Program-made: the position numbers and the translations under genes
Notes under the pieces: model-generated
What the model was told of the DNA's origin: nothing
The model's input: the letters and a program-made list of their open reading frames with translations, nothing else
Database searches by the model: none
Shown here: piece by piece, positions 1-10,895 of the stretch
Layout of the letters: every line of letters begins with the position of its first letter
How positions within the stretch are numbered: the first letter of the stretch is position 1
Assembly (NCBI GenBank): GCA_024516155.1
Contig: JAJJXM010000024.1
Coordinates: forward strand, 186,001 to 250,000
DNA length: 64,000 nucleotides
Direction: 5' to 3'
Origin: Pyronema omphalodes
Lineage: Eukaryota > Ascomycota > Pezizomycetes > Pezizales > Pyronemataceae

Positions 1-430
1 AAGAATATCGAAGTGCTGCGGGATGATTTTGGCTAGGGTGATAGGGGCCCAGTTTTGGTCTGATGGTCCAGAATGGTATTGGAGAAGATCGATATTTGAC
101 CCCGAACGTTTTGTCATCTGCGTATTTTGACGGTTGCTTTTTCATCAAAGTACCCAGAATTATGGTTATGACGTGTACTATTTGGATGGATGTTACCGAT
201 TTCATGTACATGAAAATTATCTCATTTGCAATGTATGGAGCAACATGAAGATCTTGCTACGACGGGGAGAGGCGGAGGGGAGGCGCGAAGCGACAGGAAC
301 GTAGGGATAGAGGGCCAATGCGGGAGCGAAATACAGGAGCCAACGGGGAGGGAGTGCATGGTGGTGGATGGGGGCCCGAGGAGGTGAAAAGGACACCAGA
401 GGGCAAGGGGGACAATGATAAAGTTCTGCT

Positions 431-463
<33 letters not shown>

Positions 464-1213
464 CTTCTTCTTCTTCTTCTTCTTCTTCTTCTTCTTCTTC
501 TTCTTCTTCTTCTTCTTCTTCTTCTTCTTCTTCTTCTTCTTCTTCTTCTTCTTCTTCTTCTTCTTCTTCTTCTTCTTCTTCTTCTTCTTCTTCTTCTGCC
601 TTCTTCTGCCTTCTTCTGCCTTCTTTTCTTTCCTTTGTGGATGGATTGCCTGAGTGTAGCTGATTGGGGAGCCTCAGCAGATGGTTTTGGCAACGGGGAC
701 AGGACTATGTTTTCTTTTGTCCTGCGTGGGCTTTTAGCCCTCGGTCAGCGTATAATCGAAGAAATAAATGAAAAACATGGTATCAGTAGTCGCTTAGAAC
801 ATTAGTGCACAAGTATAGGTTGATGTTTTCGAGACCGGGATATCATAATTCGATTTGTTTTAAAAGGTGTGTTACCGGACTAAGATGAAATAGAAATTAG
901 GAAAATACAAGAAATTAATCGAAATGAAGTTGGTTGAAAATTGTCCCCTAGGAGCATTATATTTCATCGGCCAGGCTGAGTGTGCATCTTTAGTTGCCTA
1001 GCAATAAATGTGTCAAAAGTCGTCCAGGGTTCCGGTGTCCTGGTCCCACTTAGGGCTCAGGTGACTGGCACGTGAAGGTGGAGTTGTGTATCTTCTGCTG
1101 TAGCCGCGCACGCGTAGATCAACGTTAGATAGATCATTACCGCATTCAATCAGTACGCATCTCCACCTTCACCTCTCTCTTACTTTGTTTCGTTTGATAA
1201 TATGCGGCGTTGT
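1..1213. other. gene-free left edge and upstream region of the first NLR gene
   Basis: No convincing coding region is visible. The stretch holds a long TTC microsatellite (434-597). From about 1140 it carries sequence that recurs upstream of the NLR-like gene at 56776 (similar text from about 56340), so the last ~450 bp before position 1597 are best read as the promoter and leader of that gene. Confidence 0.5.
434..620. repeat. (TTC)n microsatellite with a 10-bp tandem tail
   Basis: About 164 bp of uninterrupted TTC/CTT (434-597), then three copies of the 10-bp unit TTCTTCTGCC (591-620). The open frames across it, reading as poly-Ser, poly-Phe or poly-Arg, are artefacts of the triplet repeat and are not called as genes. 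Confidence 0.95.
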
Positions 1214-1303
1214 CTATTTATGCACTCCGAGCGATTCATGCGCTATGAGTTATTCATGCACCCTGAGCTTTTTGTGCACCCTGAGCTATTTGTGCACCCT
1301 CAG
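1214..1303 (+). repeat. 18-bp tandem repeat upstream of NLR gene 1
   Basis: Five 18-bp units, each close to TTATTCATGCACCCTGAG, followed by a partial unit. The repeat sits about 290-380 bp upstream of the start codon at 1597. It is open in one frame (unit LFMHPE) inside a small upstream frame 1202-1609 that overlaps the NLR start. A three-unit version lies in the same place upstream of the paralogue at 56776. It may be a regulatory array, an upstream ORF, or simply co-duplicated DNA. Confidence 0.85.
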
Positions 1304-1596
1304 CTTTTCGTTGTTGTGGAATTACAGGACTACGTCAGTTGCATTGAGTCGTGTCCGCTCCGTTCGCATAGAGCCTCTCAACTTAGCGACGTGCATAAAT
1401 TGCAGAGCCTTGTCATGAGATATCGAATATGCGGGGAATATGGGGTAAGGAATGTACGTCTCTTCAGATCAACCGTCTCATCGATTCCTTCTTCATTATC
1501 AACAACCATCATATTCCGCCGCCCCATCGATATTCTTTATCCATCTACGCTGCTTTCGATCGATCACAACAGCACCGCAAATACCTTCGACGAGCT

Positions 1597-4500
1597 ATGG
1601 ATCCGTTGAGCATCGCTGCATCCGTTTCTGGCTTCCTCGGTCTTGCCGGCAAGATCGCAGTAACGCTCAAAAACTACGGCGATGGAGTTAAATCAGCCCC
1701 GAAGGAAGTTCAGAGCCTTCTTCGGGAAGTCACAGCCCTGCACCAAGTTCTTGGAGAGTTTGTGACGTTCCTACGGAACGATGCTCTTAACGGAAGAAAA
1801 TTCGAAAGTTCATCAGTGCTTTTGGGAGCCGTGGAGGCTTGTAAGTTCAAGCTGGAAGGGCTTTGTGGAAGACTGGCAGGTATTATGGACGCCTGCTCGA
1901 AGAAGACGTTGCCAGGATGGGTTACACGCATCAAGTGGCCGCTGAAGAAGGAAGAGGTTCAACAAACTATGGTCGCTCTACAGCGTTTTACACAGATTTT
2001 CAACTTCTCAATGATGATTAAGAATTGGTATGTTTTTCCCTTTTTGAATTTCTCAAAAATATCACGCCCCTAACACATAACAGTGAGATCATGTCAGGGA
2101 CATCCTCAGCCGTACTTTTACAGCTTGACGAGAGTCGACAACAGATGGAGAAGACTGCCAAGACGCTCGAAGACCTGTCGGTCCCAATGCCTCCCGATTT
2201 ACAACAGAAAATGTCCGACATCTCGGATATAAAGACATTGGTTTCCGAGCTGGCCGAGTTCAACACACGAGAGGTCCACAATATGTCACTCGGCATAAGC
2301 GACGTTCAACGGAGATTACAAGGTGGCTCCGCCGGAATTTGCGAAAATAATACCTACTAACAATTCTGCAGATGATGAGATTAGACAGATAAGGCCCTTG
2401 ATATCACCGCTAGAACCCCACAAGAGACATCACGATATCCGGCAGAATCGTCTCGAGGGCACGGGCACATGGTTTTTACAGGAATCAGCATTCCAGAGGT
2501 GGAGAGACAGTGAATCAGAGGACGAAAATATCAGTTCCATTCTAGCATGTTCTGGAGTTCCGGGTGCCGGCAAGTCTGTCATCTGGTGCGTTGTATATCC
2601 CCAGGTCTTTACCGGCCGACGCCGACTGACAGTACGTACATCACGCAGTTCCCTCGTGATCGATCATCTAGAAGAGAGGTTTTCGTCGGACAATCGTGTT
2701 TGTGTAGCCTTCTTGTATTGCGATTACCAAAACGACGAGATTCAAACCCCTGTCAATATGGTAGGCGTGCTTCTAAACCAAGTCATCGCCAAACTTAACG
2801 ACTCGGGGTTTCTACCCCCAGATACAATGGACAAACTGAAACAGCATCTCAACGAACACAAGAACTTTGGTCTGGCTGAAGTCTGTGAATTATTCAGGAA
2901 AGCTGTCAAGCAACTGCGGACGTTCTACATTTGTATTGACGCGTTAGACGAGTGTAAGGAAGAAACCCGTGAAGATTTTATACATGCCCTAGCGGACATT
3001 GCAAACGAGTGTAGCCAATCGCGCCCTATCCGGATCTTCTTCACTACAAGACCGAACATCAGGTGGCAGGAACTCATGGAACGAAATTCCGGGCTCGGCT
3101 CTCTGGACCACTTTGTGGTACAGGCACATTTGGAGGATGTCAGGAAATATATTCTGCATCAGATAGGCAGGGATGGGAATCCGAAATGTATGAACGACAG
3201 GCTTAAAGATGAGATTCTGGAGAGAATTACGGAAACGTGTGACCGAATGTGAGTCTTCCCAGGAGTGTGATGGGCGCAGTTATTCTGATCACAGGCCCAT
3301 TTTATGCATTTATATTCATGAATCATGATAGCAAACCCTATATCTAACACACGTTTCAATATAGGTTCCTACTCCCGGCGTTGCAGATTCAGACCGTATT
3401 GGGCCAAACGACCATCAGTAAAAGACGTAAAGCGCTTTACACCATGCCTGTCAAACTTGAGACGGCGTTCAAAAGTACGATCAGCCGGATTCAGAACCAG
3501 GACTCGGAAAGATCCAGACAGGCCATGGATGTTCTCAAGTGGACGTTTCTCGCCCAGCGACCCTTGTCTGTCGAGGAGTTACGCCATGCCCTCAGTGTTG
3601 ACCTTGATCTGAGCAAAATGCGACCTGGATATTTGCCAATAGCACACGATGAGACACTGGACCTGGACAATTTACCATCGGAGGAATCACTCATAGATTG
3701 GTGCCTTGGCCTGATCGTTATCGATGAAGAGACCTCCACTATTCGTCTGGTGCATAAGTCTCTCCACGATTACCTGACGGAATTAGACGGGCTTGGCAAA
3801 ATATTCCCTAACGGTCATACCGAGATAGCATTGACGTGCTTGCAATATATGCGCTTCAACGACTATAAACACGAGATAGACGCGACGGAATCACATGTTA
3901 GTGGGGATATCAAACGCCGACGACGGGAAACGTTTTGCCTTCTCGATTATGCCATTGACAACTTCGGCAAGCACTTACAAGACAAGAGTAAATTTACACC
4001 CAATATGATCTGTGCTTTCTTTCCTGAAAGTGTGAACGTCAACTGTATTTCCACAGGACTGCGGTCGAAATTCCTACCGCCTTTCCATCGATGGGACTCG
4101 AAAAACGACGCCGGCGAACATGAATACATACTTGAAAACCAAATCTACCTTCGCTTACACTTTGCCATCAGCCGTGGCCTGGAGAAGGTTTTCGCTACTC
4201 TCCTGGAGAGATCGGGCCAAACAATTGATTTTAATACCAGCCTAGGGGGTAGTACAATGTTGTTACAGGCGTGTTATGTTGGAAATGAGTCAATAGTGCG
4301 TATTCTGTTAAAGAAGGGCGTCGACATCAACTTAGCAGATCGAGATAACTGGACCCCACTAATGTGGGCATGCCGCAACGGCCACCATTCAGTTGTGAAG
4401 CTGCTCCTTCAGGTAGACGGTATCGACATCCACTCGAAGGACGTGCATGGCGTTACTGCATTGTCAGTAGCATCCATATATGGCCACGATTCAGTTGTGA

Positions 4501-4787
4501 AGCTGCTCCTTCAGGTAGACGGTATCGACATCAACTCAAAGGACGAAAATGGCTGGACTGCATTGTCAATGGCATCCATCTACGTCCGTCGTTCAGTTAT
4601 AAAGCTGTTCCTTCAGGCAGACGGTATCGATATCAACGTGAAGGACAAGGATGGCGATACTGCATTGTTATTGGCATCAAGACGTGGTTATGATTCAGTT
4701 GTGAAGCTGCTGCTTGAAGCCGGGGCCATTGATAGACGCGAAACACAATCCTCGGCGGATACAGATCATGTGGCTAGCAACAGTTGA
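1597..4787 (+). CDS. NLR-like STAND protein: HeLo-like N-terminus, NACHT NTPase, ankyrin repeats
   Basis: Five exons: 1597-2027, 2084-2322, 2372-2585, 2649-3248, 3365-4787 (968 aa). Phases agree at every join, and the introns of 49-116 bp start GT, end AG and mostly carry CTAAC or CTGAC branch sites. Residues 1-140 open MDPLSIAASVSGFLGLAGKI, the signature of the fungal STAND N-terminal domain (PigL_N/HeLo-like). The NACHT domain follows, with GTGTWFL, the P-loop GVPGAGKS near residue 285, Walker B YICIDALDE near 390 and an IFFTTRP sensor. A winged-helix-like region with LVHKSLHDYL comes next, then about five ankyrin repeats to the C-terminus. In fungi such proteins act in non-self recognition and regulated cell death; the partner here is unknown. 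The start is chosen because the paralogue at 56776 begins at the same place with a first exon of identical length (431 bp). No lesion was seen. Confidence 0.88.
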
Positions 4788-5617
4788 AGTCATTTATTTT
4801 CAATGGAATGAACTCTCGGAACGTATACATATGGCACATTTTGAATATTTTCTTAATTCACGTAGTTTTATGTTTTTAGCGTCTTCGAGGTTTAATTCGC
4901 AGAAAGTTGAAAAATATTGGTTTGACGGGAGGGTGGACGTCATAAGGAAGAATGAAGATGAGGTTTTTGGCAGACTGTTTTGTTTTGGTCGAGGAATTAT
5001 TTCATGTGATGGGTGCAGAGAATATCGGATGCTTTATTTATTTGGTTGCTGTTTTATGATGTAATGAATTATGTTTCGTTTGTCTTTTTCTAGCTCTGCA
5101 GAACGCGAAATGATATGGTGTAAACATTCGGGAGTGATGTGTTATGAACCGTGATATTTGTAAATCCACCCTCGCTTTGATTGCCTAAAACACCTCTCAC
5201 CGGCAGACTACTCGTATTCCGATGAACGAAATCTGTGATGCAAGTTTGATACAGGTTGCTTCTGTTTCCTACAGTGGGCATTTCCTGGTGTTCAGTAGCA
5301 TGGCCACTATGCTAAATCTTCCCCGGTTAAGGCCAATACATCCGCAATCTCCAGATACGTCAAGTCTGCTCAAGAAAACATCACTTCCCGTCATAACTGC
5401 ACTAGAAATGATATCTAATTCCCTTCTAACAGAATGCCATGTCGGATTAATAATCCACATCTAACCACCATCCGCTGTCACTATTTCTTTCCTCCATCGA
5501 GTCTACTCCTACAGTCATGGCATTCCAATCCCATTCCTATTCCTCCTCCCACACATCCCCAGCAACCATCTTGATGATAAATTTCATTAATTCCATCTAA
5601 CCCCGATCCTCAACCAC
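4788..5617. other. intergenic, 3' side of NLR gene 1
   Basis: No gene is supported. Several short frames (for example 4714-5064 and 5222-5464) lack protein-like composition or splice context. The region should hold the 3' ends of the NLR gene (plus strand) and of the small membrane-protein gene (minus strand), which converge here. Confidence 0.5.
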
Positions 5618-6098
5618 TTATCCATCCACCGTATAACAAACGCTAGCTACTCTCGGCGGTGGAACCAATTCCAACTGCTCCTGCAACCATCTTTCCTGTT
5701 CCGTTCGTTTCTCAACCATCATCTGTTGCTTTGTTTTTATCCACCATTGTTGGTGATAATAGGCAGCCAGACAACAGGTAATCAGGTAAATAACAATACC
5801 AAGGTACGAGGTGAATAGATGTAGGATGGAAACGAAGAGGCCTTGGAAGATTCTGCGATGCTAATGCTTGAAGTTAGCAAAGGGTGGAAGTGTGGAAAAT
5901 ATGGGAAAGATAGATGTAGCGAAGACCATGGAGAAGTAATAATGGATCGATGGAGATAGATTGCCGGGAATCGCAAGATTTGGGATATTTTGGTACCTTA
6001 GAGGTGGTGTCGTTGGATATAGTAATGATGATGGCGATAATTATGATAATGAGGATCACACAGGTTATTCTGGAGCTCCAGTTGGGCTTGTAGTACAT
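5618..6098 (-). CDS. putative small two-exon membrane protein
   Basis: Exon 1 is 6098-5997 (34 codons) and exon 2 is 5860-5618 (80 codons plus stop); the intron 5996-5861 starts GTACCA, has a GCTAAC branch site and ends CATTAG. Exon 1 opens MYYKPNWSSRITCVILIIII, a single Ile-rich transmembrane segment. Exon 2 encodes a second hydrophobic stretch (YLGIVIYLITCCLAAYY) and then a charged, Gln/Glu/Lys-rich tail (KQQMMVEKRTEQERWLQEQ). Exon 2 has clear protein-like composition; exon 1 and the exact donor are less certain. It resembles, in size and one phase-0 intron, the small membrane genes at 30094 and 31636. I do not recognise the family. Confidence 0.42.
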
Positions 6099-6937
6099 CG
6101 TTCGGCGGAAGGTAGAGTCTTAATGAATAGGCAATGAATACAGAGGTGGAAGCTGCTCGAGCAGTGGATATTCTAGCGTTCGGAGCGGTGTTTGGGTTTC
6201 AACTAATTCCATTTCGGCAGGATCGAGTGATGCAGAACTCGATGGCACGCAGGATCACTCGTTCTAATCCCGAACTGGTTAATCACACACACAACATCAC
6301 TCGTCTCAACCAAGCGTGGTTTACTGCACAGGGGTCTGCTTAACCCACTGCTACCCTAACTGACAGCAACAATCCCCACGACGGTACTCGTTACTGCTTC
6401 TATAACCTCAGTTTTAGGTGAAGTTTTGCGCTGTATAATTCATTCAATCCTCGTCATCGACTGATTTAGAGAACGCTTTGACATTCCACTCTTTCTTGAT
6501 GTTGGTGTTCGTGCGTTGAAAGCGCCGTGAAAGATGGTTCATTTCAACCTTCCTACACTATACGTGATCAGAAAATTGAAGCTCGGCGACTGCGGTTCTC
6601 TTATCATATGCAATTCCGCAGTAGCCAATGTACCATCTGCGATACACGTATACAGACGTTCTCCAAAATTTATTTCCCATGGCATAATGTTTGAATTCTT
6701 ATACTTTCACAAATGAACCTCCTTTCACACATAGCTAGCTTTCCAAGACCGATACCCGAACCATAGCCCTATATATGCCCAGCTAGATCCTTCCTCACAT
6801 CGGTAAACATTGCCCTGCATGGGCTAAACCCCTCCCATCCCCTATCCTTAACTCCAGCTGACCAACAACCATCCCAATCCTCCCCAACCCACTAACAGTC
6901 TCCCATCTCCCAATCATTCCACATCAGGAATCAGTAC
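6099..6937. other. intergenic
   Basis: Nothing coding is supported. The frames at 6134-6343 and 6534-6716 are short and have no splice or start context. It holds the upstream region of the small membrane gene and the 3' end of the disordered-protein gene. Confidence 0.45.
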
Positions 6938-8534
6938 CTAAGTCTGCTCAACCAACACAGTTATCATCTCCCTGTTAGCCTCCAAAAGCTCCAACAAATC
7001 CACCTTCTGATCCGGAACACCATAAACCATCCCCGCAATACGTTCCATAACCTCTCCCGCCTGGATCTGCGCACGAAGCATTCTACACCATCTCCGATTC
7101 TCGCGAATCTGCAATTCCAACATCTTACGTCTTGCAATAGCGGCCTCTAGCTCTAACTGATCCGGGCCATCATAGTTCGAAAGTCCATGAGCTCCAGAGG
7201 TCCTGCATTTGCACCTAGTAGTATTATCCTCAGATTCAGACTCAGAGTAGTTAACGGGATCATCGTCGGTGAAATTGGAAGCCGAGTCAGAATCGTAGGC
7301 AAGATAATTTCTAGCGGCAGGATTGACAGCTTGGGGATTGGGATTAATGGAAGCACTCTGGCTGAAAGTTGACCCGGATGGGAAAGAGAGAATATCCTCG
7401 GTGTTTGGTAGAAAGGAAAATCTTGCGGCTGGTCTGGTGGTTTGGTTAGTGTCGGTACCGCGACGTTGGGCGGCAACTGCCAGGCGATCTTGGAGAGGTG
7501 GGGGAAGGGTTAGTGCTCGGCGTCTAGCGGTGCTGCTGCGGCTTGGAGTGGGGCTGGTTTCATTTTCCGACATATCGGCGAAGGAAACAGTTTCGGTGTA
7601 TGCTTGGTTGTGGGGTTGTTCGGTGTTGGCAGTTTGGGGGAAGTTGGAGAAGTCATATCTGAGCAAGAAGTTGTTAGGATAGTTGGTATGGAATTTTGTG
7701 GCGGGAAGTGGTGAGGGAACTTACGATGCTGATTGGACTAGCTTGACTTCATTGACGACAAATCTGGGAACCGCAGGATAGTTTTCCGCAGTCTCTTCCT
7801 GTCTGTAGGTTTTCTTCCTCTCCGCAATGGGACTGCCTTTTTTAATTTTCTGATCCGACTTGGAAATGGTAAGTAGATCCTTCAACTTATTTTTACTTTT
7901 CTTTTTCTTCTTCGGTGTGTCATCGGTATTCTCCAATACCCCACCTACAGGAACCGATTGCGAAAGTGGTGACCGCCCAAGGAAAGAGCCAGAAATAGCT
8001 TCCGCATCTTCAGAAGCATCCGAGATTGAACGTCTCCTAGTCCACGGCTATCAACTAGTCAGCAAATATACAGACGCCACTTCTACAGAGTGGTATATTT
8101 ACAGCAATAACAGTCTTTCCTCTCAACGGACTAACCGGGTCCTGATTTCTGGCGCTTTCTACATCAGAATCATGATAGTCTTGATCTTCAGAACCTGCAA
8201 TGTTGATAAAATCGTCTACATCAGGCGTAAAGTAGTACCGATGATCTATGGCTCTGCTATCAATACCTCCTCGAGCTGGTGTCATTGGTGCTAAAGTATT
8301 CAGCGGAGGGTTGGGAACAGTAGCAGCCCTACGACGACCAGAAGATACACGCCGTACCAGAGTATTTCTCTGCCCTGATTCCGTGTCCATGTCCTCATGA
8401 ATTCCATGGTGAATACCGGAATGAACATGCTCCATGGAATTCTTTTGGAAATCCCTGGAAAGACTAGAATAAGAAAACCTATATTTCCATCAGTAAGTAA
8501 CTCAAACTCCTGATACCCTGCCAAAGTCAAAACG

Positions 8535-8566
<32 letters not shown>

Positions 8567-8680
8567 GGAAAGGAAAGAAAGAATGTCACTTACGAAGCCG
8601 ACTGCGGCATCCTAACGCCTGTCTGATCTCTCTGTAACTTCTTCACATCTCTTACCACAAACCTTGGCGGTTCCAGTTCG

Positions 8681-8720
<40 letters not shown>

Positions 8721-9220
8721 CTCCCTCACGCATCACCGTAACCCCATCTTTCCTGATCTTACTCTCCGACTTTGGACTTCTAAAAATCTGCCAAACATTT
8801 TTAATCCCACTAGTAGACTTCTTTTTCTTGACCACTTTTTCTTGCTGTAAATGATCAGTAGTAGGGTTCTCATAGCGTAATTGAGACCGGGGAGAATGTT
8901 CAGGTTGCTGTTGGAGAAACTGGATGTTGGTATTGATAACACGTTCCTGTGTCGGTGCTGATACGGTTTCGGAACGAGTTCGTGGGCTTTGTAACCATGG
9001 CTAAAGACGATTTAGGTTAGCTACTAAAATGGAGATAAAGATAAAGATAAACATAGAGATAACTCTAAGCAGAGGTACATACCACAGGAATCCTAGACTG
9101 CGGTGCAGAACCAACTTTAAAAGATCCCGAGTCGTTGTTGTGACCTCGTGTCTTATTCTCAGGAGACCGGATTGGATAATGCAGATAACGCGGGTGATTA
9201 GGAGAATCTGCAGGATCCAT
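6938..9220 (-). CDS. uncharacterised disordered protein with a duplicated two-exon module
   Basis: Five exons on the minus strand: 9220-9083, 9000-8594, 8478-8103, 8047-7725, 7658-6938 (654 aa). All joins keep frame, and introns are 55-115 bp. Exons 2 and 4 both begin Pro-Trp, carry a Lys-rich stretch (KKKKSTSGIKN and KKKKKSKNKLKD), then PRFVVRDVK or PRFVVNEVK, and end in QSAS with the Ser codon split at phase 2. Exons 3 and 5 both carry an RRRA.T.P.PPL motif and a later F.PD/N..D acidic motif. Exon 2 has an 11-Gln run encoded by CTG/CAG repeats, and intron 2 contains a 30-base T run on the coding strand. The C-terminus is a short Leu/Arg/Glu-rich predicted helix. The protein looks Ser/Asp/Pro-rich and disordered. 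No catalytic domain is recognised. Confidence 0.72.
8535..8564. repeat. poly(A) run of 30
   Basis: Thirty uninterrupted A on the plus strand, which is a T run in intron 2 of the minus-strand gene 6938-9220. It lies 55 bases upstream of the acceptor. Its length may vary between isolates or be miscalled. Confidence 0.9.
8681..8716. repeat. (TGC)n trinucleotide repeat coding for poly-Gln
   Basis: Twelve TGC triplets on the plus strand, read as CAG on the minus strand and encoding the Gln run in exon 2 of the gene at 6938-9220. A similar repeat codes for Gln in the ATPase gene at 14185-14216. Confidence 0.9.
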
Positions 9221-10895
9221 TATTATTTGCGGTGGTGAAGCTCTTGCTTTCTTTTTTGTTGAGCGTTTTCGGTATGAGCGATGATAGGTGATTCGATGTG
9301 TGATGTAACTGGAATGTAAGTGCGTTGTTTGGAGAAGCCCGCATGGCGGGGCTGAGTAGGCTTTATTTGGTTGAAAACTCTTTGAGGGTCGAAAATTGTG
9401 ATGAAGCTCCTTTGACCCCGGCGCTGCTTCTAATAGAAACACTAACAACACTGGAAACTCGACCCTTCAACCCTTCATTAATCAGTGAGGAAGCAGTGCA
9501 CAGGACATGATTTCTGTGGAAATATGAGAATTTGTTAGTAGTGGTGATAACCTAATGGCGCAAAGAACTAGGGAGGAAGTATAAGAATAGTGACCATTCA
9601 AAAGGGTGGGTCATAACAACTATTCCGTGACTCTTTTATGGTTGCAGGAAGATCTCAAGAATGCACTGCTTCTAGAATCTTCATCCCACACTTCGTTTTC
9701 TTCCAAACAACATTATCCATCTTCTCTCCAGTCCACTCAAGATCAACACTGCACAAAACCCTATATACACCAAGAAATTAGAATATCAATACCAACCCCC
9801 ACCCTCCCTCCATATTCCAACAAAACAGCAAGTAAACCATCTGTTTGTATATATCCCATTCCTAATTCCTAATAACCCCATTTTTCTATCCCTTCCATTT
9901 CCACCGCACATACCAAAAACTTCCGCCCCATGCATTCACCACATATCTTCTTACTACTACTAATACTACTACTACCACCACCACCACCACTATCACTATC
10001 GCTATTATTCTCTATTGTAGTGTTACATTTTTCTACTTTCAAGAATACTTCATAACTTATATATACAACTACTCATCACCCCGCACGTGTCTACATTATC
10101 CAATATCCAATATCCTGTCCCTGACACCTAAAACACGACCGGTCCACCGGTCCTGGTCCTATTATGCGGGTACAAGACGGACCAAAAAGCATGATACGCT
10201 CCAGTCCATAGCTAGTACCGAACCAGACAGATCAATATAGCAAACTCTATTATAATCATGCATATCCAAATTCCACCAAAGCATTGTCGGCATCATCATG
10301 CCAAGACATACCGAAGTGATGTTAGTGCTTGGGTACTTCCTACTACCTTTCACTATCATGTTGTTTGTGTACACTATACTATAAATTGGTCAATTCTCAA
10401 GTGCTGGTTTTCAGATAATCCGTCATTATCATGTAGATATTTCTGCCTTACACACTTCCAGTAATCGAGAACCGAGTGCTAAGTCATGAAGCATGATCTA
10501 CCGTGCTATTCACTCACGGCTTTTTTTCACTACAAGTTTAATCACACGGTTTTCAAAACAAAAAAAAGATTAAAAAAAAACTCTGTGCATGGAATCATAT
10601 TTTGCGCATCCTAAAGAACACAACCTAATAATACTCCCTATACTCCGTACATTACAGCCCTGAACCGTTTTTTTTTCTCTCCATATCCCTTGCTGAAACA
10701 CAAAATTTCAATTTCCCAAAACAAGAATGGCGATTCCAGATAATCCCAGGTGAAGGAGCTTCTCCATAATGATAAAAAAAAAAAAACACATAAAACCCCT
10801 ACGACCCATTGCTGGTACCCTCTATCTAAAGAGTGACAATGCTAAATATACTAATGAAAATAACTCCATTCTTTGGCCGAAATACGTAAAATAAA
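9221..10895. other. intergenic
   Basis: No coding sequence is supported. It contains the upstream region of the disordered-protein gene, short ACT/ACC triplet runs near 9950-10000, a near-palindrome GACCGGTCCACCGGTCC at 10137-10153, and A/T-rich DNA downstream of the ATPase gene. Confidence 0.5.

Noticed and set aside
217..693. Long frames on both strands across the TTC repeat (poly-Arg, poly-Phe, poly-Ser)
   Set aside because: They exist only because the triplet repeat has no stops; there is no sequence outside the repeat that looks coding.
1202..1609. 135-codon frame upstream of the first NLR gene as an independent gene
   Set aside because: It is mostly the 18-bp tandem repeat plus leader and overlaps the NLR start; kept only as a possible upstream ORF.
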